DNA of 18,413 nucleotides from Candidatus Moranbacteria bacterium CG_4_8_14_3_um_filter_41_13 (GCA_002782305.1 PFHN01000068.1:1-18413); one strand, 5' to 3'. Shown: positions 1 to 8,619, counted from the stretch's first letter. The notes: a model not told the origin generated them from the sequence alone. Made by a program: numbers and translations.

Positions 1-55
1 TCATACCACAAGAAGATTAAATACATACAAATAACATAATATGGATTAAGAACAA

Positions 56-71
56 TGTTCCACGTGGAACA
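56..71. promoter_or_regulatory. parS: parS-like ParB-binding site
   Basis: TGTTCCACGTGGAACA is a perfect 16-bp palindrome, extended to 18 bp by flanking A and T (55-72). It matches the widely conserved bacterial parS pattern TGTTNCACGTGNAACA, the loading site of ParB in chromosome segregation. It lies about 10 kb from dnaA, where parS sites are normally found. I saw no second copy in the window and no parA/parB genes here, so the cognate ParB must be encoded elsewhere. Confidence 0.85.
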
Positions 72-94
72 TAAAAAATATGTTCATAATATAC

Positions 95-123
95 TTGACA
101 AAAGTAATTGTTTATTTCATAAT
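95..123 (+). promoter_or_regulatory. Sigma70-type promoter candidate
   Basis: TTGACA (95-100), a 17-nt spacer, then CATAAT (118-123). The -35 is a perfect consensus and the -10 matches 5 of 6. It would start a transcript near 130, about 210 nt ahead of the first coding sequence. It could be a distal promoter for that gene or drive a short untranslated RNA. Confidence 0.5.
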
Positions 124-288
124 AAATAAATCGTGTTCATAAAGAATAAGAAAAAATCACAACTTATGTGAGAGATAAAGATGTTTTGAAATCAGATTTA
201 TTATCACCCCTCTTTTTATTTATACAATTTCCGAAAAAATATCTCCTATAAAAATACATTTAACTCTCTTGTTTATGTGAATACATCT

Positions 289-317
289 TTCACAAATTAT
301 TGAAAGTATGTTATACT
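289..317 (+). promoter_or_regulatory. Extended -10 promoter of the 344 gene
   Basis: TTCACA (289-294), a 17-nt spacer and TATACT (312-317) preceded by TGT, which gives an extended -10. Both hexamers match 5 of 6. The predicted start of transcription is about 20 nt ahead of the ATG at 344, so the leader is short and has no Shine-Dalgarno sequence. Confidence 0.6.
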
Positions 318-343
318 GAAAGAAATAAAAAATAAATACTTGT

Positions 344-1348
344 ATGTTTATTCCTTCGCTCTTAGATTTAACTGAAAAAAAAGCAAAATTAACGTTCTTT
401 ATCTTTTCAGGACTCATCATTTTTAGTATAGGTCTTTTTGTTTTTGCTGAAAATAATACTGCTTCACAAACACTTTTTAATGATTCTGATCAAGATGGAC
501 TAAGTAATGATGAAGAGAAACTCTACGGTACAGATCCAATGAACAAAGACACTGATGGAGATGGTTATAGTGATGGTATAGAAGTAAGTAGCGGTTATAA
601 TCCACTCAAACCAGCACCTGGAGATAAGATTATATCTGACGAAATAACAAAGACTTCTTCACAGTTTACAACAGAAGTAACAACGGTTCCTTTATCAGGA
701 AATCTCACAGAAAAAGCTTCGGGCGAAATTGCAAATTTAATTAAAGATACAAAGGAGACTGGGACTGATATTTCAATGGAAACTATTAATGCGTCTGTTG
801 ATAAAATTCTTGAACAAAATAATACTGAGGTAATATTACCCGAAATAGATATCAAGGATATAAAAATTAAAAAAATCTCGAAAAAACTCAGTGGGGGAAA
901 ACGAACAGAACAAGAAAAAGAAGATGTTCTTGAATATCTCACTGTTCTTTCTTATCTCATTGCTAATAATTCACCAAAGAGTTTTCAAAAGCAGAGTGAC
1001 TTTGAAAATATTCTCAATCAAATCTCCACAGACTCTCTTATGGGACTAGCTTCAGGAAATACAAAAGCTCTCGAAGATATCTCCACACGTGGGGAAAATA
1101 TACTTAAAGAATTAAAGGATATAGAAGTACCTGAGGATATGGTAGATATCCACATCAAAGCCCTTAAGATGGCTCTTTATGCTATGCAATTAAAACAAGA
1201 AATTAAACCAGCAGATACAGATCCACTAGGACAGATTGGGGTACTCGCAAGGACACAAGGTTTCTTCGTGGGGGTTTCAGAACTAGGGAATGAAATCCAA
1301 CAAAAACTTTCTGATCATGGTATTGAAGAAATACCTCTCAATTTATAA
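344..1348 (+). CDS. Exported thrombospondin type 3 repeat protein
   Basis: This 334-aa protein has a hydrophobic segment at about residues 17-35, acting as a signal anchor or uncleaved signal peptide, so the rest should be outside the membrane. Residues 47-88 contain two Asp-rich loops (DSDQDGLSNDEE and DTDGDGYSDG) of the thrombospondin type 3 kind, which bind calcium in known families. The rest (about 95-334) is soluble, charged and probably helical, and I do not recognise it. The next gene starts 15 nt after its stop, so the two are likely co-transcribed from the promoter at 289-317. There is no clear ribosome binding site. Repeats of this type are common in envelope proteins of Patescibacteria. 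A structural or adhesive surface role is inference. Confidence 0.75.
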   Translation: MFIPSLLDLTEKKAKLTFFIFSGLIIFSIGLFVFAENNTASQTLFNDSDQDGLSNDEEKLYGTDPMNKDTDGDGYSDGIEVSSGYNPLKPAPGDKIISDEITKTSSQFTTEVTTVPLSGNLTEKASGEIANLIKDTKETGTDISMETINASVDKILEQNNTEVILPEIDIKDIKIKKISKKLSGGKRTEQEKEDVLEYLTVLSYLIANNSPKSFQKQSDFENILNQISTDSLMGLASGNTKALEDISTRGENILKELKDIEVPEDMVDIHIKALKMALYAMQLKQEIKPADTDPLGQIGVLARTQGFFVGVSELGNEIQQKLSDHGIEEIPLNL

Positions 1349-1363
1349 ACATCCTTCAAAAAC

Positions 1364-2362
1364 ATGGTTCAAGCGAAAAGGAGAATATTCATTATAACTA
1401 TGGTGCTTACGAGTACGTTTTTTGGTTTATTTCCAGAGCAAGTTCATGCAGATGCATGGGGATCAAACTTTGGATCTATTTTACTCGATCAAATGCTTAA
1501 TAATATCAAACGTCAAATAGAGGGCGCTATCTTAGGAACAATGAAGATGGTCGCAATCCAAACTCTCAACAGCAAAGTTGGTCAATTGATCGGTGGGGTA
1601 ACAGGGCAACCACTTTTCATTACAAATTTTGGTGAATTTCTCTATCAAAATCCAAGACAAAATACAGACCTCTTTATGAATGATTTCTTTTCGATTACTA
1701 CGAGGGGACGAGGATCGTCTGTAAACTACATCAGCACAGATTCTGAATCGAGTTCATATAGTGAATATCTCACAAGTGTCGGAAGAAGAGGAACAGTTGA
1801 TAGGGATACTTTTGGACATAATACTCTCGATGATTTCGGAGGCATTACAGCCTTTCAAAATGGAAATCCGCGTGCTTTTAATGCTTTTTTTGCTAATCCA
1901 CTTAATAATCCAACAGGATACCTCCTCGTAGCAAGCAATGTTTATGCGAATGAACTTGAGAAACAACAGAAGATAGCCGAAATAAAAGCACTCTCTCCTG
2001 GAACACTCCCAAGTGAAAGCAATGGTACTATTACCGCACCAGCAACAGCTATCACAGCTACTCTCAACAACGCTGCTGACCTTCCAAATAAAATGATTGC
2101 TTCGGCTACAAATCCAGGAGAACTCCTTTCGGGAGTCGTTTCGTCTATGGCAAACAGACTTGTAAGCAATATGATCCAAAAAGGAGTTGGTGAAATACAG
2201 TCAAAAATATCCAGAGAAGTTCGCGATTTTGATAATCAAATTTCTAGATCGATCAATTTTCAAATGAAAGAAGTCGGTCCAGCAATACAATTTATTGGTA
2301 CAGCTAAAGAAACTGGGAAAATAAAAATTAGAACACCTGCGCCACCAGCAGCTCTTCCTTAA
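1364..2362 (+). CDS. Secreted protein of unknown function
   Basis: A 332-aa protein with a basic start (QAKRR), a hydrophobic stretch at residues 8-23 and a plausible signal peptidase I site after VHA (residue 29). The mature part begins with a Trp-Gly sequence and a helical region (about 35-75) rich in Ile, Leu and Gly. A Gly/Ser-rich stretch and an Ala/Thr-rich middle (about 215-250) follow, and a short Pro/Ala tail ends it. I recognise no domain. It lies 15 nt after the thrombospondin-repeat gene and probably works with it in the envelope. A link to a type IV secretion or pilus apparatus is possible from the general look of the helical N-terminal part, but nothing in the sequence proves it. 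Confidence 0.65.
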   Translation: MVQAKRRIFIITMVLTSTFFGLFPEQVHADAWGSNFGSILLDQMLNNIKRQIEGAILGTMKMVAIQTLNSKVGQLIGGVTGQPLFITNFGEFLYQNPRQNTDLFMNDFFSITTRGRGSSVNYISTDSESSSYSEYLTSVGRRGTVDRDTFGHNTLDDFGGITAFQNGNPRAFNAFFANPLNNPTGYLLVASNVYANELEKQQKIAEIKALSPGTLPSESNGTITAPATAITATLNNAADLPNKMIASATNPGELLSGVVSSMANRLVSNMIQKGVGEIQSKISREVRDFDNQISRSINFQMKEVGPAIQFIGTAKETGKIKIRTPAPPAALP

Positions 2363-2377
2363 GATACATAGAAAAGA

Positions 2378-2407
2378 AATCAAGCTTATATGAGGGCTCG
2401 ATTTTTT
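2378..2407 (+). terminator. Possible terminator after the secreted-protein pair
   Basis: AATCAAGC (2378-2385) can pair with GCTCGATT (2396-2403) across a 10-nt loop, with one A-C mismatch, and a T-run follows. It lies 15 bp after the stop at 2362 and ahead of the convergent gene ending at 2406. The stem is weak. Confidence 0.4.
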
Positions 2408-3647
2408 ATTCCTTCTTTGTATTTATAAGAGCTATTCCAAAAAAAAGTATATACCAAAAACAAAAGACTACGTCTGTTTTGAAAAATGGTGTATCTACAA
2501 TTCCAATAAGGAGAAAAATACACAGCAAAGAAATAAGAAGAAGTGGCCTTGTTATAGTGTGAGATGTACTCATCTCACTTCGAAAAAAAATAAACATATT
2601 TTTCAGCCACGAAAAAAGAAGAAGAACGAAACCGCTGAGCCCTACGATTCCTGCTTGAAGAAAAATCGCGAGATAGAGATTGTGAGGCTGAGGAACAGCC
2701 CACTCAAGATAAGGAGGAAAAAATATCTGATAAGCAAGATATGCTTCTTCAAATCTTCCTATACCAATACCAAAAAGAGGGTAGTGAGCAATCATCTGAA
2801 TTGACGACTCCCAAATCATAAGGCGAGAAGCTATAGATGATCGACTATCAAGAGAAATCATCATCTGCCATTTCTCAGTTCTTAATTCAAAAAATAAAAA
2901 TAAAAAAGCAATACAAGAAAGAATAAGAAGAGAAATGATTATTTTCTTTTTCTGCAATACAGGATACTTCAATGTAAGAAAAATACTACTCGAAAGAAAT
3001 ACTGCTATCCAAGTGCTGTATGACTTCGTAAAAAAAAGGGAAAAAAGGAGGGAAATAAACATCCAAAATATCATCAGCTTGCTCCATTTCTTTCCCTTAA
3101 AAAGAGAGTGCGTGAAAAAATATTGTGTAAGGAGTATTCCTGGAGCAAGGAAGAAGGCCAGATAATTAGGAGATGTATACCAAGAAGAAAGTCTGCCATC
3201 AAAGGTCAGTATTCCTTGAAAAATATATATGTTCGATAGAAATGAAACAATAGCCGTGATTCCGAACCAGAGAAGAAGAAGAATATCAATATCTCGTTTT
3301 TGAGGATGTGTTTGAAGCCATATTGAGAGAAGAAGAATTGGCATAACAAACCAGGTTTTGATCATATTGAGACCTCGTAAAGACATTTCGTTCATAAGAA
3401 AAGAGGTGATAATACCAAGGAAGAAGAGGCTTATGCCAAAAGCAAATGCAGATGAAACAAGAGAATGAAAAGAAACTTTGAAAATCTTTTTTTTGATACC
3501 AAGGAGAAAAGTACAGAGAGTAATAATGACAGGAATCTCAATCATATATACAGGGATATGAAAGAATACCAATTTCAAATGAGCTACCGGTAAAAGGAGT
3601 ATAGAAAGAGCAACACAAACCTGTATAATACGTGATTCTTGATACAT
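2406..3647 (-). CDS. O-antigen ligase/polymerase-like membrane protein (Wzy_C family), second copy
   Basis: A 413-aa polytopic membrane protein with around ten to twelve hydrophobic segments. The motif SRLMIWESSIQMIAHYPLFG, followed by GIG, and the later PHNLYLAIFLQAGIVGL are typical of the Wzy_C/WaaL superfamily, which polymerises or transfers lipid-linked glycan repeat units on the outer face of the cytoplasmic membrane. The conserved His of PHNLYL is present. An AAGG sequence lies 8 nt before the ATG, and the gene is 17 nt downstream of a related one (3665-4930). Two such proteins side by side suggest a division of labour, one a chain polymerase and the other a ligase attaching glycan to protein or lipid. 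The sequence does not show which is which. Confidence 0.8.
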   Translation of the reverse strand: MYQESRIIQVCVALSILLLPVAHLKLVFFHIPVYMIEIPVIITLCTFLLGIKKKIFKVSFHSLVSSAFAFGISLFFLGIITSFLMNEMSLRGLNMIKTWFVMPILLLSIWLQTHPQKRDIDILLLLWFGITAIVSFLSNIYIFQGILTFDGRLSSWYTSPNYLAFFLAPGILLTQYFFTHSLFKGKKWSKLMIFWMFISLLFSLFFTKSYSTWIAVFLSSSIFLTLKYPVLQKKKIIISLLILSCIAFLFLFFELRTEKWQMMISLDSRSSIASRLMIWESSIQMIAHYPLFGIGIGRFEEAYLAYQIFFPPYLEWAVPQPHNLYLAIFLQAGIVGLSGFVLLLFSWLKNMFIFFRSEMSTSHTITRPLLLISLLCIFLLIGIVDTPFFKTDVVFCFWYILFFGIALINTKKE

Positions 3648-3664
3648 AAATATACCTTATTCTA

Positions 3665-4930
3665 TCACAGTACAGCGAGTGCAAGAAGAAAGAAGAAAAG
3701 AGGCAGTATGTGAACAGAAAAAATTGCTGTTTCGAAAAGTGAGTGAAAGAAGAAAATACAGAGAGAAAGAGAGACAGCGAGAGAATAAATATCCTTCTGA
3801 TAGTGCCATTTTCTCCACGCGAAAAAAAGAGGGATGAAAGCGAAGCCAAGAAAAAAGAAGAGGCCTGTCATACCAAGTTCTCCCGCAATATCAAGATAAA
3901 GGTTGTGAATATATATTGGCTCTCTATAGTCTGCACTCGGCTTCACAACAAGGGGGTAGTTTCCGAGACCACTTCCAAGGATCGGGTGAGAAAGGATGAA
4001 TGTGCCTGACTCTTTCCATAAACGAATACGTTCTGTATTCGATGTGTCAGTAGGAGAAAAGCTTGAAATAAAACGAGTACCCACGGGACTTAAAAATAAG
4101 ACAAGAAAAAGGAGTATACCTCCTCCTAGAAAGCGAAGCCAATATTTCTGTAACACGCCATAATGAGTAAGAAAAAGAAAGAAAACAATACCGAGTCCTG
4201 CAAGCAATCCTACGTAGCCACCCCGAGAAAACGTCAGTAAGTCAGCTATAAAAATGGTACTGCCAACTCCTATCCACCATTTCTTGTGTAGCCTTGTTGC
4301 TTTTTGAAGAAAAATAAACATCAAAGGAAGCGTCATTCCAAGAAACAAAGAAAACATATGGGGATCAGGAAAAAACCCAACCGCTCTCATGAGTGTATAG
4401 CCTGAAATATTTACTAAAAGACTCGGATAGCTTGCTACCATACCACCAAATGTTTGTCCAAGAAAAAAAGGAAGGATAGTTTGTACCCAAAAATCAAATA
4501 ATGTAGGAACACCAACGATAAATTGGAGTATAAACTGAACAAGAGCGATGATCGCTGATAAAAAAGAACCGTAAATAAGCCATTTCACTATTGTATCCTT
4601 CATAGAAGAACTAAGAAGGGTGGCGTAAAAAACAATAAAAAGTGGTGCGAATGAAAGGAAAAAGATATTTTTCCTCACATCCCATTCTCTATTTTCTGCC
4701 CAAAGTACAGAAGAAAAGGAAAAAAGGAAAAAAGCGAGAAAAAAGAAAAGGATACTTGGGGGAGGAAGAAGAATTTTCTTTACCTTTATACTCTGTATAA
4801 GCCAAAAAAAGAAAATAAGAAGAGAAAGCACACGAATAACAGCTAAATCAATACCCGAAACTGGGCTCAGAGCAAACTGAAAAGGCAGGAAAAAAAGAAA
4901 AAAGGATACAAATATCTCTAAAAACTTCAT
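3665..4930 (-). CDS. O-antigen ligase/polymerase-like membrane protein (Wzy_C family), first copy
   Basis: A 421-aa polytopic membrane protein. It shows the SRGGYVGLLAGLG segment in the middle and the WKESGTFILSHPILGSGLGN and HNLYLDIAGELGMTGL blocks near the C-terminus that mark the Wzy_C/O-antigen ligase superfamily. I chose the ATG at 4930, not the in-frame ATG at 4984. It gives an ATGA overlap with the stop of the upstream glycosyltransferase and begins just before the first membrane segment. The overlap implies translational coupling in one operon. It is a paralogue in fold, though not closely similar in sequence, of the gene that follows at 2406-3647. The likely task is to polymerise or transfer undecaprenol-linked sugar units delivered by the flippase encoded at 6609-8075. 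Confidence 0.82.
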   Translation of the reverse strand: MKFLEIFVSFFLFFLPFQFALSPVSGIDLAVIRVLSLLIFFFWLIQSIKVKKILLPPPSILFFFLAFFLFSFSSVLWAENREWDVRKNIFFLSFAPLFIVFYATLLSSSMKDTIVKWLIYGSFLSAIIALVQFILQFIVGVPTLFDFWVQTILPFFLGQTFGGMVASYPSLLVNISGYTLMRAVGFFPDPHMFSLFLGMTLPLMFIFLQKATRLHKKWWIGVGSTIFIADLLTFSRGGYVGLLAGLGIVFFLFLTHYGVLQKYWLRFLGGGILLFLVLFLSPVGTRFISSFSPTDTSNTERIRLWKESGTFILSHPILGSGLGNYPLVVKPSADYREPIYIHNLYLDIAGELGMTGLFFFLGFAFIPLFFAWRKWHYQKDIYSLAVSLSLCIFFFHSLFETAIFSVHILPLFFFLLALAVL

Positions 4931-5724
4931 ATATTTTTTAAAAGAAGAAGAAAATGAAGAAAACGCAGTGTTTTTGACTCCCAAGTTGGACGATGTTTTT
5001 GGAAATATTTTTGCTGTGAGATATAAAATTCTTTTTTTTGTTGTGCCTTTTTATTCTGACTTTTCCCTCCAAGATGAAGAATAGGGAAATCTTTCTTTCT
5101 CGTTATGGACATGTTAAGCTTTCTCACTCTTTGACAAAGATCTACATCCTCAAAATAAAGGAAAAAGTCTTCATCAAACCCTTTCACTTGATCAAAAATA
5201 TCCTTTGGAATGAAGAGTGCTCCTCCGCTTACAAAGTCAATGACATTTTTTTCCTTTATAGAGCCGAACATATTATTCCGTAACAAAGAAAAAAGAGTGG
5301 GGGCTATTCCAAAACTAAAGGCTTCTTCTTCATTCTTCTCAGTATACATCGTCATACCGAGAATACCCACTGTTTTATCTTTCTCAAAAAAGCGTATGAC
5401 ATCTTCTAAACACTGCTTTTGCCAAAGCGTGTCTGGATTAATAAAACCTAAAATATGCCCTTTTGCTAAGGATGCTCCCTTATTATTCCCTGCTCCAAAG
5501 CCATTATTCTCATCATTTGTCACAATTAAGCAAGGAAACTCTTCGGCCAGACAGAGCATCATCTCTTTCTCTGAAGGATCATTATTCACAATAATCACTT
5601 CAAAAACAGTTTTATTCGTTTCCAAATAGAAAAGGCTTTTCAAAGCCTTTTTTAGGTAAAAAGCACTTTGATAATTCACAAATATGAGAGAAACTTTAGG
5701 ATCGCTTGTCATAAAAAAAATCAT
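4927..5724 (-). CDS. GT2 family glycosyltransferase (rhamnosyltransferase-like)
   Basis: A 265-aa cytoplasmic glycosyltransferase of the GT-A fold. The N-terminal nucleotide-binding region has VSLIFVNYQS and VIIVNNDPS, and NNGFGAGNNKG follows. The metal-binding DXD equivalent is the NPD at residues 96-98 (GFINPD), and the catalytic base candidate is in FFLYFEDVDLCQR (Glu-Asp at 192-193). This pattern matches the WbbL/rhamnosyltransferase branch of GT2, but the donor sugar cannot be read from the sequence. The start at 5724 overlaps the upstream gene by 29 nt, and an ATG at 5712 is an alternative that removes four residues. The stop shares an ATGA with the next gene. The protein should add a sugar to a lipid-linked intermediate in the cluster's glycan pathway. 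Confidence 0.85.
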   Translation of the reverse strand: MIFFMTSDPKVSLIFVNYQSAFYLKKALKSLFYLETNKTVFEVIIVNNDPSEKEMMLCLAEEFPCLIVTNDENNGFGAGNNKGASLAKGHILGFINPDTLWQKQCLEDVIRFFEKDKTVGILGMTMYTEKNEEEAFSFGIAPTLFSLLRNNMFGSIKEKNVIDFVSGGALFIPKDIFDQVKGFDEDFFLYFEDVDLCQRVRKLNMSITRKKDFPILHLGGKSQNKKAQQKKEFYISQQKYFQKHRPTWESKTLRFLHFLLLLKNI

Positions 5725-6568
5725 TGTATGCTCGAAACACTTCTAGAGAAGCTGTGGTTGGGAAGAGATATCTTTCTATAAGATTCTTACCTCTTCGCAT
5801 TGTAACATACATCTTATGATACGGTTTAAGCCAAAGAGGTGCATATTTTTGAAAGAAGATAAGTCCTGAAAGAACAAGAAAATATACCTTTGTGCTCTTT
5901 TGATTGCTTTTTTCAGTATGATAGACCTTACCGGAAGGAACAACAACACAAAGAAGACCGGCTTTTTTCGTACGCAAAGAATAATCCGCATCTTCATAAT
6001 ACAAAAAGAAGTTTTCATCGAGGAAGCCTATTTTTTCTACTGTTGATCGAGCAATAAAGAGCACGCACCCTGTCAAGAATTCACTCTGATAAGCCCCTTG
6101 ACCGAGCTCGTGAGTCGATGGAGTAGTGTGTTCTACTCGCATACGCCAAAAATTTATTTTTCCTTTACCAAACCACATATTTTTTCCATACGTATCATAG
6201 ATGAGGGGGCTAGCAAGTCCGATCTGAGGGTCTTTTACCATCTGATGAATTACCTGCTCTACCGAAGAAGCCTCGATAGTTGCATCATAGTTAAAAAGCA
6301 CGAAGAAATTTGATCCCGCAGAAAAAGCCTTTCTTATGCCTTTATTCATTCCCTTTGCGAAGCCTTCGTTATTTGTATTAAAAAGAAAACAAAAGTGTGG
6401 ATATTTTTTTTGTGCTAAAAAAGCAGAATTATCAGTTGAACCGTTGTCAACAATGATCACTTCTGTATTCGGATATACCACCTGGCTTAAGGATTCAAGA
6501 CAATTCTCAAGACAATCTTGTCCATTATAATTCAAAACAATAATACTCACTTTAGGGTATGTCTTCAT
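5696..6568 (-). CDS. GT2 family glycosyltransferase
   Basis: A 290-aa GT-A fold transferase: VSIIVLNYNGQDCLENCLES at the N-terminus, VIIVDNGSTD at about 37-46, NNEGFAKGMNKG at about 66-77, a DXD-like YDA at 94-96 and the catalytic FFLYYEDADYSLR with Glu-Asp at 192-193. An ATG at 6628 would also open the frame, but the ATG at 6568 is preferred. It has AGGAAC upstream at good spacing and begins where family members begin, and it leaves a 40-nt gap after the flippase gene. The neighbour at 4927-5724 has the same architecture, so two successive sugars could be added by this pair. Donor and acceptor are unknown. Confidence 0.87.
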   Translation of the reverse strand: MKTYPKVSIIVLNYNGQDCLENCLESLSQVVYPNTEVIIVDNGSTDNSAFLAQKKYPHFCFLFNTNNEGFAKGMNKGIRKAFSAGSNFFVLFNYDATIEASSVEQVIHQMVKDPQIGLASPLIYDTYGKNMWFGKGKINFWRMRVEHTTPSTHELGQGAYQSEFLTGCVLFIARSTVEKIGFLDENFFLYYEDADYSLRTKKAGLLCVVVPSGKVYHTEKSNQKSTKVYFLVLSGLIFFQKYAPLWLKPYHKMYVTMRRGKNLIERYLFPTTASLEVFRAYNDFFYDKRS

Positions 6569-6608
6569 ATCTTTGTTCCTGTAATCAAAAAACGGGGAGT
6601 GGAGAAAA

Positions 6609-8075
6609 TTATTCAGAGATTTTTTCAAGAGTATCTGGAGATGGGAAATTTATATCCTCTTCTTTCTGAAAAAGACTCACTATTTCCTGCGGACTAATCG
6701 CTTTGAAAAGCCACAAAGCAAAGACATATACGAAAATACCTCCGAAACCAGCAAGAAAGAAGGAGAGAGGGGAGAGAAAGAACATAACCATCCCCATAAG
6801 AAGCCCGGCGAAACCAATCCTACCCATATTTTCAAAAGAAGGCCTATAATGAATATATTTATACACAAGGAAACTCGTGAGCAGAACCACTCCCATCTCT
6901 GTCATAAGGGAAGCAAAAGCCGCTCCTCTATAAGAAAAACGAGGAATAAGAAGGCTGTTTAACACAATGTTAAATACAGCCACGAAGAAGAGTGTCTGCA
7001 TAAGTTTTTTCTGTGCGTTTCCCACAATCAAAAGCATATTGAAATAGTTTCCAAAAAATATAAAACCTAAAGAGAAGATCAAAATACGGAGCACAGGTAC
7101 AGACTCAAGGAAAGCTGTTCCACTCACAATACGAATAATGTCATCTGCTAAGAACCAGGTCCCTATCAGAATAGGGGTAACGATAATAACAAATACTTTG
7201 AATGTTTTATGAGCAATTTCCTCAAATTGTTCTCGATCGGTATAAATAAAACGAGAAAGAAGAGGGAGAATAAGCCCAGAAAGCATGGCAGGGAAGAAGA
7301 TAAGATTCTCCATTACCTTATAAGCAACATTGTAGATACCCACATGTGCGCTTGTTTGAAGCAAAGAAAGTAATATGGTGTCCATCTTGAAATATGCAAA
7401 AGTAATGATGGCTGTTGCTCCCATAGGCAATGATTCTTTGAGAAAACTTTTCCAATAATGAATATCCACTTGTGGAGAAAATCGAATATATTTTCGGCTT
7501 AGATAAAGAACAAAAAGAGCATTAAAGGAAAGAGAGGCAAGGAGAGTAAGGGCAATCGCTAAAAATCCAAGATCCATCCGTACTACTAAGATGACGCAGG
7601 CTACCTGAAAAAGCTTCCCAAGGAACTCTACGAGAGCCACTTTATCCATGGCTACACGTTTTTGAAAGATCCCATTGAGAAATAATGAAAGCGTAGAAAA
7701 AAGAATGGCAAATGAAGCAATAAGAATACCTATCTTCAGCTCAGTTGAATAATGAAACCACACCACAAGAAAAGGAGAAAGAAGGAAAACAAAAAAAGAA
7801 GCAGTAAGACGAAGTGAAAGTATTTTACTTAAAATTTGTGGCTCATTAGCCCCTTCACGAGAAATCTCACGAGCTGTTACAGAACTCAGACCAAGATCAG
7901 CCAGAGCTGAGAAAAAAGCAAAGAAGGCGAGCACGGTAGCATATTTACCAAACCCATCTTGTCCAAGATATCCTGTAATCAAACGAATAGAATAAAGCGA
8001 AAGAGCTACTGTTGAAAGAACCTTCAAAACAGAGTTAAAAACGACATTGTACGCAATTTTACGAGCAAGCGCCAT
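6609..8075 (-). CDS. Wzx-type oligosaccharide flippase
   Basis: A 488-aa membrane protein with about twelve to fourteen hydrophobic segments. It opens with ARKIAYNVVFNSVLKVLSTV and has the YLGQDGFGKYA segment and the LADLGLSSVTAREISR segment seen in the polysaccharide-biosynthesis (Wzx, MOP superfamily) transporters. These proteins flip undecaprenyl-diphosphate-linked oligosaccharides across the cytoplasmic membrane. A charged cytoplasmic tail (about 460-488) follows the last segment. It starts 44 nt after the jag stop with no visible promoter or terminator between, so the polysaccharide genes appear to ride on the ribosomal/RNase P operon. The sense of the cluster (flippase, two transferases, two polymerase/ligases) is a small Wzx/Wzy-dependent glycan pathway. 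Confidence 0.88.
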   Translation of the reverse strand: MALARKIAYNVVFNSVLKVLSTVALSLYSIRLITGYLGQDGFGKYATVLAFFAFFSALADLGLSSVTAREISREGANEPQILSKILSLRLTASFFVFLLSPFLVVWFHYSTELKIGILIASFAILFSTLSLFLNGIFQKRVAMDKVALVEFLGKLFQVACVILVVRMDLGFLAIALTLLASLSFNALFVLYLSRKYIRFSPQVDIHYWKSFLKESLPMGATAIITFAYFKMDTILLSLLQTSAHVGIYNVAYKVMENLIFFPAMLSGLILPLLSRFIYTDREQFEEIAHKTFKVFVIIVTPILIGTWFLADDIIRIVSGTAFLESVPVLRILIFSLGFIFFGNYFNMLLIVGNAQKKLMQTLFFVAVFNIVLNSLLIPRFSYRGAAFASLMTEMGVVLLTSFLVYKYIHYRPSFENMGRIGFAGLLMGMVMFFLSPLSFFLAGFGGIFVYVFALWLFKAISPQEIVSLFQKEEDINFPSPDTLEKISE

Positions 8076-8119
8076 ACATTCGCTTTATTAAACGACTCTT
8101 CTTCTTTCCTTTCTTTTTT

Positions 8120-8614
8120 CTATATTTCAGAAGATTCCGTGTGTTCATCGCTCCGAGGACTAATCATTACTTTTCGATCATCACCGCGTCCGACGCTTTC
8201 TGTACGAACAGTAGAATATTTAGCAAGAAAAGAATGGATAACTTTGCGTTCATAGGGGAGCATTGGCCTTAAAGCAACAGAAGCATTACTGTCTAAGGCT
8301 TCTTTCATAGCCCTTTCTGCTTCTTTTTCAAGAAGTACTCTTTTTTCTAAGAAATAATCATTGACATCCACAATAATGCTAAATGTATCTGCAATCTGCT
8401 TGTGAAGAATAACCCGAATCAGGTGTTGAAGTGCAGATAAATTGGCACCATACTGTCCTATAAGAAAATTTTGATCTTTGTTTACTTGTACCTTACACAC
8501 AAAAGTATTGTCTTCCTCTCTCTCTCTCTCCACAATTACAGAGGCTGAAAAACCTAACTTTTCCAAGAATTCACTTACTGTTTCTTTGATAATTTGTGTG
8601 TATGTTGTTTCCAT
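8120..8614 (-). CDS. khpB: KhpB/Jag RNA-binding protein (KH-R3H)
   Basis: A 164-aa protein lacking the N-terminal Jag_N domain of Firmicute homologues. A KH domain covers about residues 30-100, with the GxxG loop as GQYG (53-56). An R3H domain covers about 105-155 (RPMLPYERKVIHSFLA, then VRTESVGRGDDRKVMI). The domain pair binds single-stranded RNA. In Firmicutes KhpB works with KhpA and influences cell elongation and division. Its position right after yidC is the conserved one, only 5 nt after the yidC stop. The short tail (SPRSDEHTESSEI) is acidic. Confidence 0.9.
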   Translation of the reverse strand: METTYTQIIKETVSEFLEKLGFSASVIVEREREEDNTFVCKVQVNKDQNFLIGQYGANLSALQHLIRVILHKQIADTFSIIVDVNDYFLEKRVLLEKEAERAMKEALDSNASVALRPMLPYERKVIHSFLAKYSTVRTESVGRGDDRKVMISPRSDEHTESSEI

Positions 8615-8619
8615 AATCT

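Larger units (their letters stand above)
1..343. other. AT-rich intergenic region with parS-like site and two promoters
   Basis: No convincing gene is seen here. It holds a parS-like palindrome (56-71), a consensus-like promoter at 95-123 and an extended -10 promoter at 289-317 just ahead of the first gene. Transcription from the first promoter would give a leader of roughly 210 nt before the ATG at 344. I found no clear hairpin terminator or riboswitch fold in it. Confidence 0.6.

Noticed and set aside
4931..4984. Start at 4984 for the first Wzy_C gene
   Set aside because: It overlaps the glycosyltransferase gene by 58 nt. The ATG at 4930 gives an ATGA junction and begins just before the first membrane segment.
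5038..5629. Plus-strand open frames across the glycosyltransferase genes, and similar ones elsewhere
   Set aside because: They lie opposite well-supported genes, show no domain and have compositions expected from antisense reading.
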